Part shown: piece by piece, positions 13,371 through 19,525 of the stretch
Layout: each line of letters begins with the position of its first letter
How positions within the stretch are numbered: the first letter of the stretch is position 1
Translations under genes and position numbers: made by a program
Notes under the pieces: model-generated
What the model saw: only the letters and a program-made list of their open reading frames with translations
Databases searched by the model: none
What the model was told of the DNA's origin: nothing
IMG/VR virus record: IMGVR_UViG_3300030410_000037
Coordinates: 1-20,707 of that record
Source of the DNA: a virus
DNA: 20,707 nt
Reading direction: 5' to 3' (one strand)

Positions 13371-13400
13371 GGGCTGGGGTTTCACGTGAAACCTCGGCCC
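13371..13400 (+). terminator. Hairpin after the capsid gene, containing a perfect parS core
   Basis: GGGCTGGGGTTTCAC pairs with GTGAAACCTCGGCCC over 15 positions, with two G-U type pairs, leaving a tight loop at the CACGTG centre. The 3' side runs into TTCCCTCATTTTC, a poor T-tract, so it may be a weak terminator or a transcript-end stabiliser. The centre GGTTTCACGTGAAACC (13378-13393) is a perfect 16-bp DNA palindrome whose inner 14 bases equal the core of bacterial parS. Both roles are possible. Confidence 0.6.
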
Positions 13401-13428
13401 TTCCCTCATTTTCACCACCGGAGTTTCC

Positions 13429-13857
13429 ATGTCCAATCTCGATGACGAACTGAATGCCGCCCTCGGCGTCCCCGGCACCACACCGATGCCCGAAAACGTC
13501 CCTGAAGAAACGATCGCCGCGACGCTGCACAAGCCATCCAAGTCGCGCAGCAAGGCGGAACAGGCGCTCTACGACACGATCAAAGAGCAGGTGCTGGGCG
13601 ACCTCATCAAAGAGACAAAGAGCAAAACCGCCGCGGTAGCCGCGCCGGAACTCGTGGAATTCTTCGTCAACCTGCCAGTGCATGCTGGCATGATCCGGAT
13701 CGACGGCCGTGAGTATTACCACGGCTTCACCTACAAAATTCGTGCAGACCAGCGCGCGAGCTTGGCGGACATCGCCGGCAAGGCATGGGCTCACGACGAA
13801 GAGGTTCGCGGTCAGCGCAAACCCTTCGATTCGTACCGCCTTACCCGCGGTCTTTGA
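13429..13857 (+). CDS. Hypothetical virion-region protein, 142 aa
   Basis: The protein begins MSNLDDELNAALGVPGTTPM with SD GGAG before ATG 13429. The first 60 residues are polar and probably flexible, with a helix SKAEQALYDTIKEQVLGDLI. The second half is compact and beta-rich (ELVEFFVNLPVHAGMIRIDG, REYYHGFTYKIRADQ) and ends with a helix and PFDSYRLTRGL. Genes of this size between coat and adaptor can encode head decoration or completion proteins, but no family is recognised. Confidence 0.7.
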   Translation: MSNLDDELNAALGVPGTTPMPENVPEETIAATLHKPSKSRSKAEQALYDTIKEQVLGDLIKETKSKTAAVAAPELVEFFVNLPVHAGMIRIDGREYYHGFTYKIRADQRASLADIAGKAWAHDEEVRGQRKPFDSYRLTRGL

Positions 13858-13877
13858 TCCACCACCCGAAAGACACC

Positions 13878-14261
13878 ATGACCACAGCACTGAAACCCGA
13901 AGTCGGCTACGTATTTTCATTCGCCGCGAACCTTGCCAACGGCATGGCCCTGACCATCAACGGCAACTTCCCCATCGGCGCCAGCGCAGCCGAAATGGGC
14001 GTCGAAACCGACAAGATCAAGGTCGTGTTCGACCGCCAACGTGCCATGGAAGAGGTTCCGATGCTGGAAGCACAGCTCGAAACCGTGAGCCGCCAAGTCG
14101 AGCAGATCAAGTTCGATCTGGAAGGCTACCTCGGCACCCATAACGAGAAGTCACGCGACAAGGCTCACGTCGAGCGTGTCAAGATGCAACTGAAAAATAC
14201 CGAAGCCGACCTGTCCAAAGGTATGATCCGGCTTGAAGAAACCCGCAAGCGAGCCGTCTAA
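13878..14261 (+). CDS. Hypothetical protein with C-terminal coiled coil, 127 aa
   Basis: The start at ATG 13878 follows a purine-rich SD (GAAAGA). The N-terminal 50 residues (MTTALKPEVGYVFSFAANLA, NGMALTINGNFPIGA) look like a small globular or beta segment. Residues about 52-125 form a long charged helix with heptad-like spacing (MLEAQLETVSRQVEQIKFDL; ERVKMQLKNTEADLSKGMIR). Its position between coat and adaptor suggests a head-neck or internal protein. The adaptor gene starts immediately after its TAA with no gap. No family is recognised. Confidence 0.7.
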   Translation: MTTALKPEVGYVFSFAANLANGMALTINGNFPIGASAAEMGVETDKIKVVFDRQRAMEEVPMLEAQLETVSRQVEQIKFDLEGYLGTHNEKSRDKAHVERVKMQLKNTEADLSKGMIRLEETRKRAV

Positions 14262-14936
14262 ATGCTGACATCCGCGCAATTGATCCAATACGCCCTGCAG
14301 GCGGTGAAAGCCCCCGGCTACACCCAGCAGGCAGCGGATTTCTTGAATGCGCGGCTGGCCAGCATGGCTCGGCGGTTCGACTTCGACGTCCTGAAAAAAT
14401 ACACGACGTTGAACATCCAGACAGGGACACAAGCCTACCTCTTGCCGGCCGACTACGTGCGCGGCCTTGATGTTTTCTACTACATCAACGGTTTGCCACA
14501 AACCATCCGGCAGATCGACCTCAACGATTACACCGCAATGAACACGGGCTCGATCGCGCAATCCTACCCCTCAGCGTTTGCGACCGATCCGGGCACCACG
14601 CCCGTGACGCTGTACCTCTACCCGATGCCGAACACCAGCTTTCCGCTGACTGTTCGTTACGCCTCGCAGCCCGCCGACATTGCCAATGCGGCGACCTCAA
14701 CGCAGGTGCCGTGGTTCCCCGACTCGATGTGTCTGCTCGCCCTGCTCGTGGCCGACCTCATGGTCCTGACCGACGACACCCGGGCAACCGAAAAGCAATC
14801 AGAAGCTGCGGCCATGTTCACGGCGTTTCTGAAAATGCAGGGCGACAAGGAAGGCTACGCGCAGACCGTGAAGCTCGGCAGCTCGTTCGGCACGCGTCGC
14901 ATTAAACTCCCCGCTTCCAAACTCACCGGGTTCTAA
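14262..14936 (+). CDS. Head-neck adaptor protein, P22 gp4-like
   Basis: The protein has 224 residues. It opens with MLTSAQLIQYALQAVKAPGY and TQQAADFLNARLASMARRFD, an N-terminal helical part. A stretch with DVLKKYTTLNIQTGTQAYLL, PADYVRGLDVFYY and PVTLYLYPMPNTSFPLTVRY follows, a layout common to P22 gp4-like and related head-completion adaptors that ring the portal. WFPDSMCLLALLVADLMVLT and a C-terminal helix follow. Its place directly before the hub gene matches the P22 order gp5-gp4-gp10. Family assignment is by layout and motif memory, so moderately sure. Confidence 0.65.
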   Translation: MLTSAQLIQYALQAVKAPGYTQQAADFLNARLASMARRFDFDVLKKYTTLNIQTGTQAYLLPADYVRGLDVFYYINGLPQTIRQIDLNDYTAMNTGSIAQSYPSAFATDPGTTPVTLYLYPMPNTSFPLTVRYASQPADIANAATSTQVPWFPDSMCLLALLVADLMVLTDDTRATEKQSEAAAMFTAFLKMQGDKEGYAQTVKLGSSFGTRRIKLPASKLTGF

Positions 14937-14939
14937 ATC

Positions 14940-16538
14940 ATGGGAATGCGCAACCCACAGGTCTATGCGTGGTTGCCTATTGGTCTGAGCGACAACCGTG
15001 AAGCCATGTCCAGCACGGCCGGCGACTGCCGGGTGCTGCAGAACCTGATCCACGACCCGACCAGCAAAGGCGTGATCGCGCCGCGGCCCGGCGTCACGAC
15101 ACTCACGGCCTTCCCGGGCTTCACGACGCCCGGCATTGTCTCCGGGATAACGAACGTGGGCACCCGCATTTACGGGATGATCGCCACCGGCCGCTTTGCC
15201 GGCCACGACGAACCCTTTTGCTTCGACACCGCGACGGGCCTGTTTATCACGGTCAGCGGCGTGACCAGCGCCAACACCCCCCTGACGCCTTTGACAGCCG
15301 GGCCGTGGGTGCCGCCCACACTGCAGCTCGTCGGGACCAAAATGGTCGTCACGCATCCCGGCTTCGCGGGCGGTGGCGGCAATTACATCGGCTGGTTCGA
15401 CCTGACCAACCCGGCCGCCCCGGCGTGGAGTGCGGGCAACACGACCGGCGCCGTGCCCCTGCCGTCGGTTCCCACATCCGTGGCACTGTTCGGCAACCGG
15501 GCGTTCTATGCCTGCGGCAATGCGCTGATCATGTCCGACGCGCTCGCTGCCACGGTGGTGACGAACGCCGGGCAGATACTGACGCTGGGCGACTCGACGC
15601 CGGTGCTGGCGGTTATTCCGCAGCCGATGACTACGGGCATTCAGGGCATCCTCGGGGCGCTGCTCGCTTTCAAAACTGACGCGATCTGGCAGGTGACGGG
15701 CGATTACTCGAGCACGACCAGCCCGCTCGCGCTCAATCAGGTGTCGGGGTCAATCGGCTGCGACGCGCCGCTGACGATCCAGAACACGCCCATGGGCACC
15801 ATGTTCATGTCCAACGACGGCGTGCGCACGGTCAGCAACACCGGCCAAGTGAGCGAGCCGCAAGCCGATGTGGTGTTCCCGTTCTATAACGCGAACTCGC
15901 CTTCGCGCGCCTGCGCCACCTACGCGGCCGACGTCTACCGAATTTCCCTCGATTCGCAGAGCAACACGGGGTCACTCGGCCGGCTCGACTATTGGTTCGC
16001 ACTCAAATACCAGAAGTGGACCGGGCCGCACAGCTTCCCGTACCACAACAGCACGCCCCTCGGCAAAGCATTCGTGCTGGTGTCGAACACCTATCCCGGG
16101 GTGCTGTGGACGTCGACCAGCTACCCCAGCAACAACGACCAGTATGTCGAAAACGGGGTGGCGATGACGATCAACATGACGTCCTCGCCGATCATGCCCG
16201 ACCCGCCCATGGCTGAAAAAGCCGCGGTCGAAATGTCGTTTTCGTTCATACCCTCGCCTGCGACCTACAACGTGCAGGTGCTCGGCGCAGAGGGTGCGCC
16301 GATCGGCACGGCCACGCTGGTGTCAGGCAGCGCGCCGGCCTCGTGGGGCGCCGGAACGTGGGGCATCGGGACGTGGGCGGCCGCCCCTTACAACGTGGCT
16401 ACCAGCCCGCTCAACTTCCCCGCGCCGCTGGTATTCAAGCAAGCCGTGATCGTTTTGACCGGCGCCAGCGCTCTCTACCTGCGGCTCGGCCACTTCAGCT
16501 TCCGCTACGAAGGGCTCGGCTACACCGGGCAGGATTGA
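14940..16538 (+). CDS. Tail hub / DNA stabilisation protein, P22 gp10-like
   Basis: The protein has 532 residues (P22 gp10 has 472). It is almost all beta and rich in Gly, Thr, Pro and Ser, with a series of blade-like repeats such as SVALFGNRAFYACGNALIMS, LLAFKTDAIWQVTGD, GTMFMSNDGVRTVSNTGQVS and RISLDSQSNTGSLGRLDYWF. The N-terminus LQNLIHDPTSKGVIAPRPGV resembles phage stabilisation proteins that load onto the adaptor and plug the neck. The C-terminal part has the WGAGTWGIGTWAAAPYN stretch seen in such hubs. It lies one base from the fibre gene. The start at 14940 has a poor SD. Confidence 0.65.
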   Translation: MGMRNPQVYAWLPIGLSDNREAMSSTAGDCRVLQNLIHDPTSKGVIAPRPGVTTLTAFPGFTTPGIVSGITNVGTRIYGMIATGRFAGHDEPFCFDTATGLFITVSGVTSANTPLTPLTAGPWVPPTLQLVGTKMVVTHPGFAGGGGNYIGWFDLTNPAAPAWSAGNTTGAVPLPSVPTSVALFGNRAFYACGNALIMSDALAATVVTNAGQILTLGDSTPVLAVIPQPMTTGIQGILGALLAFKTDAIWQVTGDYSSTTSPLALNQVSGSIGCDAPLTIQNTPMGTMFMSNDGVRTVSNTGQVSEPQADVVFPFYNANSPSRACATYAADVYRISLDSQSNTGSLGRLDYWFALKYQKWTGPHSFPYHNSTPLGKAFVLVSNTYPGVLWTSTSYPSNNDQYVENGVAMTINMTSSPIMPDPPMAEKAAVEMSFSFIPSPATYNVQVLGAEGAPIGTATLVSGSAPASWGAGTWGIGTWAAAPYNVATSPLNFPAPLVFKQAVIVLTGASALYLRLGHFSFRYEGLGYTGQD

Positions 16539-16539
16539 C

Positions 16540-17442
16540 ATGACGATCATCAACGCCCTTCCCAACAACATCCACAACGGTGATCCACTGGATGCGGTCG
16601 CCGTCATGGCGAACTTCAACCAGATCGTCAGCAATGTGAACGCCGGCGCGGCCGGGCTCACGGCCACTAACATATTCACGCAACCGCAGAACGGCGTGGC
16701 GGCGATCCTGCCCGGCCAGTTCACGCTTCTGTCGCAGGTGCAGGCGCTTATCGCCGCGGCCATCCCGACCGGCATGATCATGGACTTCGGCGGCGGCGCA
16801 GCCCCCACGGGGTTTGCCCTCTGCGACGGCAGCGCGGTCAGCCGCACCGACCCGGTGTATAGCGGCCTGTTCGCGGTCATCGGGACGGTCTGGGGTGCAG
16901 GCAACGGGGTGAGCACGTACAACCTGCCCAACATGGCCCGGCGCGCCACGATCGGCAGCGGGGGTACAGGGACCGGGACTATTGGCAACGCGACCGGCAG
17001 CTATGGCGGCGAAGAGAACCACGTCCTCGCCGGGGGCGAATTGGCTAACCACATCCACGGGATTGCCGATCCGGGCCACAACCACTCGTTCACCGACCCC
17101 GGCCACAGCCACGGCGTCAACGATCCGACGCACGCGCATGCCATCGCCGATCCGGGCCACGCGCACGGCATCAACGGCAACTACATGAGCAACAACCTGA
17201 CCGGGGGGTCGCTCAACCCTATCGGCGCGTTCTCGTTCGGCGTGGGCGGGGCAACCAACGGTGCAGGCACAGGCATCGGCATTTACGGCGCGGCCACGGG
17301 CATCAGCCTGTACGTCAGCGGGACGGGGGCTTACCCTAACGGAGCCTACACAGGCATCAACACCACGCAGGGGGCAGGCAGCAACGCCGCCCACAACACC
17401 ATGCAGCCGTCGGCTGTCGTCACGAAAGTGATCAAGCTATGA
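16540..17442 (+). CDS. Tail collar-domain receptor-binding protein with five HxH motifs
   Basis: The protein has 300 residues. The first 38 form an attachment region shared with the next gene. Residues about 75-140 are a phage tail collar domain (PTGFALCDGSAVSR, YSGLFAVIGTVWGAG, VSTYNLPNMARRATIGSG). Then come HxH motifs at 171, 180, 189, 198 and 207, exactly nine residues apart in repeats like GHxHGxxDP. In T4 gp12 and related fibres, HxH motifs in trimers bind metal along the fibre axis. The C-terminal NTMQPSAVVTKVIKL is like the end of gp12-type proteins. It probably binds a host surface receptor. Its TGA overlaps the next ATG. Confidence 0.88.
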   Translation: MTIINALPNNIHNGDPLDAVAVMANFNQIVSNVNAGAAGLTATNIFTQPQNGVAAILPGQFTLLSQVQALIAAAIPTGMIMDFGGGAAPTGFALCDGSAVSRTDPVYSGLFAVIGTVWGAGNGVSTYNLPNMARRATIGSGGTGTGTIGNATGSYGGEENHVLAGGELANHIHGIADPGHNHSFTDPGHSHGVNDPTHAHAIADPGHAHGINGNYMSNNLTGGSLNPIGAFSFGVGGATNGAGTGIGIYGAATGISLYVSGTGAYPNGAYTGINTTQGAGSNAAHNTMQPSAVVTKVIKL

Positions 17443-17990
17443 GCATCATCAACGCCCTGCCCTACAACATAGCGAACGGGCAGGCGATCGACGCCGTGCC
17501 CGTCATGGCGAACTTCAACGAAATCGTCAACGACGTGAACGCCAGCGCGGCCAAAAACGCCGCGAACAGCGACATCACTTCGTTGACCGGACTCACCACG
17601 CCGCTCTCGCAAGCGCAGGGCGGCACCGGGGATAGCGGCAGCGCATGGACGGCTGCAGGCATATCGTCAATCATTGCCACGACGGGCACGCTCACGACGG
17701 CCAGCGGTACTGTGCGCTACAAAATAATGGGCAAGACGGTTTTTTACAACCTATCGGTGTCGATCACAAACAACGGCACAGGTTCGGGAACATTACAAAT
17801 TAGCGGGTTGCCGTTCACATTAAGGGCGGCGGCCGCGCAGATGGCACTGGGCCGAGAAAACGCCGTCAACGGCAAAGTGTGCTGCTTCATTGGCAGCGGC
17901 GCGGGCGGCTCCATTCTGAATTACGACAACACGTATCCCGGCGTGAATGGCGCCGTGCTCATTATCAACGGGGTCGCCGAACTCAACTAA
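17439..17990 (+). CDS. Second adhesion or fibre protein sharing the N-terminal anchor, 183 aa
   Basis: MSIINALPYNIANGQAIDAV followed by PVMANFNEIVNDVNASAA is clearly homologous to the start of the preceding gene and keeps the same length. A linker with LTTPLSQAQGGTGDSGSAW follows, like junctions seen in many phage fibres. The C-terminal 110 residues are a separate beta-rich domain (TVRYKIMGKTVFYNLSVSIT, GTLQISGLPFTLRA, GAVLIINGVAELN) without HxH motifs. It starts in an ATGA overlap. The shared start suggests both proteins dock to the same or an equivalent virion site. Confidence 0.75.
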   Translation: MSIINALPYNIANGQAIDAVPVMANFNEIVNDVNASAAKNAANSDITSLTGLTTPLSQAQGGTGDSGSAWTAAGISSIIATTGTLTTASGTVRYKIMGKTVFYNLSVSITNNGTGSGTLQISGLPFTLRAAAAQMALGRENAVNGKVCCFIGSGAGGSILNYDNTYPGVNGAVLIINGVAELN

Positions 17991-17999
17991 AGGTCCAAA

Positions 18000-18137
18000 G
18001 TGCGCAAAGCCTCTCCTGTCAAACCTGCCGCAGCCAAGCTGCCTCTGCCCAAAACGCCGCGCCTGCTCAGGGTGCCGGAACACCGCGTCACGCTGGAAAA
18101 GATGGTGCCGGCCAAGAAGGGAAAGGGCAATGGTTGA
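18000..18137 (+). CDS. Small basic protein, 45 aa, GTG start
   Basis: The frame starts at GTG 18000 after AAAGG and reads VRKASPVKPAAAKLPLPKTP, then RLLRVPEHRVTLEKMVPAKK and GKGNG before TGA 18135. It is very basic and proline-rich, probably flexible, with no recognised family. It overlaps the next start by eight bases. It fills the only gap in a tightly packed cluster and has a plausible SD, which are the main reasons to accept it. Confidence 0.5.
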   Translation: MRKASPVKPAAAKLPLPKTPRLLRVPEHRVTLEKMVPAKKGKGNG

Positions 18138-18399
18138 GTCGACCAGCGAATTCGGCGAACTTAGTTTGCGGGTGCGCAGCCTTGAACGCGGGCTGGCCGA
18201 GAATACGGAAACGACCCGACGCATTGAGACGCTGGTGCGGCGCAATGAGGACGACACAAAGGAATTGCTCGAGCTGTCCCGCGACGCCAAGGGCGGGTTC
18301 CGCATGCTGGCCTACCTCGGCTCTGCGTTGAAGTGGATTATCGGCATCACGGCGCCTCTTGTGGCGATCTGGCTTGGATTGAAAGGTCTTGGAAAATGA
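18130..18399 (+). CDS. Small coiled-coil protein with C-terminal membrane helix, possible holin or XhlA-like
   Basis: The protein has 89 residues from ATG 18130, with the SD GGAAAGGG close upstream; a longer frame from 17947 would overlap the previous genes. The first 60 residues are charged and helical (LSLRVRSLERGLAENTETTR, RIETLVRRNEDDTKELLELS). A hydrophobic segment follows near the C-terminus (LKWIIGITAPLVAIWLGLKG). This layout is that of XhlA-like haemolysin/holin proteins, but many small phage proteins share it. It lies in the small-membrane-protein cluster that includes the likely holin. Its TGA overlaps the next ATG. Confidence 0.6.
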   Translation: MVESTSEFGELSLRVRSLERGLAENTETTRRIETLVRRNEDDTKELLELSRDAKGGFRMLAYLGSALKWIIGITAPLVAIWLGLKGLGK

Positions 18400-18860
18400 A
18401 GCAAGTCCGCGAGTGGTTCAACATTTACGTGCTGGCCTGCACCCTGTTGCTGTGCCTGACGGCGCTGGCGGCACTGACCTACACGGCCTTCTTCAGCGAC
18501 CCGTACCTGAGTTATCCGGTGAAGGCATTCCCGCTGGTGGGCGACGTCAAGGCGTTTCACCCCGGCGACGTGGTGCCGCTACAGGTGCTGCGCTGCAACT
18601 CCGACAACGTGACGCACTCCTACACCATCTCACACGCACTGCGCGGGCCTGAGACGGAGTACACCATCCTGTCCCCCAGCGCAGCAATTATCGACCCCGG
18701 GTGCACGCACGGGCCGTCATACATCAACGTGCTGCCGGCCGAACACTTGAAGAGCGGCGTCTACAAATTTGTCGGCAACACCCAGATCGAAGGGACGTTC
18801 CGACAGTTTTCGGTGTACTGGGAAAGCGCTTCGTTCACTGTCATAGGGGATATGCCATGA
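18396..18860 (+). CDS. Membrane-anchored protein with a periplasmic beta domain, 154 aa
   Basis: The start at ATG 18396 overlaps the previous stop (ATGA). MKQVREWFNIYVLACTLLLC and LTALAALTYTAFF form one N-terminal membrane helix, so the remaining 120 residues should face the periplasm. That part is beta-rich (PLQVLRCNSDNVTHSYTISH, GVYKFVGNTQIEGTF, FSVYWESASFTVIG) with two cysteines (C66 and C106). It lies between the coiled-coil protein and the likely holin, so a role in lysis or envelope modification is possible. No family is recognised. Confidence 0.65.
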   Translation: MKQVREWFNIYVLACTLLLCLTALAALTYTAFFSDPYLSYPVKAFPLVGDVKAFHPGDVVPLQVLRCNSDNVTHSYTISHALRGPETEYTILSPSAAIIDPGCTHGPSYINVLPAEHLKSGVYKFVGNTQIEGTFRQFSVYWESASFTVIGDMP

Positions 18861-19105
18861 GTTTGGTCGACGACTGGAAAAAGCTGTGGAAAAGCTGGTC
18901 CGTGCTGGCCGCCACGCTCGGCGCGGTGCTGCCGTCGTTGCTTCAAGTGATCGCCGACAACACCAGCCTCATGCCGTGGCTCGATGACGGCTATAAATCA
19001 GGCATACGGCTGGCATGCCTTGTGCTGGTAATTGTGCTTCGCCCTATCCGGCAAAAGGCACTTTCCGGTGATAATTCGCCCACTCAATCGGAGGAATCCA
19101 AGTGA
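18857..19105 (+). CDS. Holin-like small membrane protein, 82 aa
   Basis: MSLVDDWKKLWKSWSVLAAT is followed by a first hydrophobic helix (about 15-33), a short loop with NTSLMPWLDDGYKSG, a second helix LACLVLVIVLRPI (about 50-63) and a charged tail. The size, two-helix layout and W-rich N-terminal KKLWKSWSV pattern fit phage holins that permeabilise the inner membrane to start lysis. No endolysin or spanin gene is in the window; they may lie beyond the right edge. Both junctions are overlaps (ATGA upstream, GTGA downstream), so it is made together with its neighbours. Confidence 0.65.
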   Translation: MSLVDDWKKLWKSWSVLAATLGAVLPSLLQVIADNTSLMPWLDDGYKSGIRLACLVLVIVLRPIRQKALSGDNSPTQSEESK

Positions 19106-19506
19106 ACGCAGCTCAGAATTCGGCCAGTGTCGGCCTCGCCGCTATCAACGCGCTCTACAACACGGGGTTCCTCGACGTTTTCAGCGGCACGCAGCCGGCC
19201 ACGCCAGAAACGGCACTGTCGGGCAACACCTTGCTGGTGTCTGGTATTTTCTCGGGCACGGCCTTCGCGGCGCCCGCATTCTCGTCGGGCTTCCAGCGGA
19301 GTGCCGCAACGTTCAGCGCGGCCAGCTACGCACCTGTGGCGTCGGGCACTGCGGCATTCGCGCGCGCTTACAAAGCCGACCACACGACGGTGATCGCCGA
19401 CTACACGGTGGGCACGACCGGAACTGACATCATCGCTGGCTCGACCTCGATCGCAACCGGCGTCAACGTTTCGTTCGCAATGACGAACACGATGCCAGCG
19501 GTCTAA
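19102..19506 (+). CDS. Small Ala/Ser/Thr-rich phage protein, 134 aa
   Basis: The GTG at 19102 overlaps the holin TGA and has a strong SD (GGAGGA). The product begins MNAAQNSASVGLAAINALYN, then TGFLDVFSGTQPATPETALS and GNTLLVSGIFSGTAFAAPAF. This opening, with 'YSGTQPATPETALSGNTLL'-like wording, recurs in small phage structural proteins of unknown role. The remainder is beta-rich. It lies between the small-membrane-protein cluster and the repeat fibre gene, so it may be a virion component. Confidence 0.7.
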   Translation: MNAAQNSASVGLAAINALYNTGFLDVFSGTQPATPETALSGNTLLVSGIFSGTAFAAPAFSSGFQRSAATFSAASYAPVASGTAAFARAYKADHTTVIADYTVGTTGTDIIAGSTSIATGVNVSFAMTNTMPAV

Positions 19507-19525
19507 GCTGATCGCGGGGTAGCCC

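Noticed and set aside
12000-13553. A 517-codon open frame antisense to the capsid gene.
   Set aside because: It mirrors the high-GC third-position pattern of the capsid gene, has an Arg/His/Gly-rich shadow composition and no recognisable domain.
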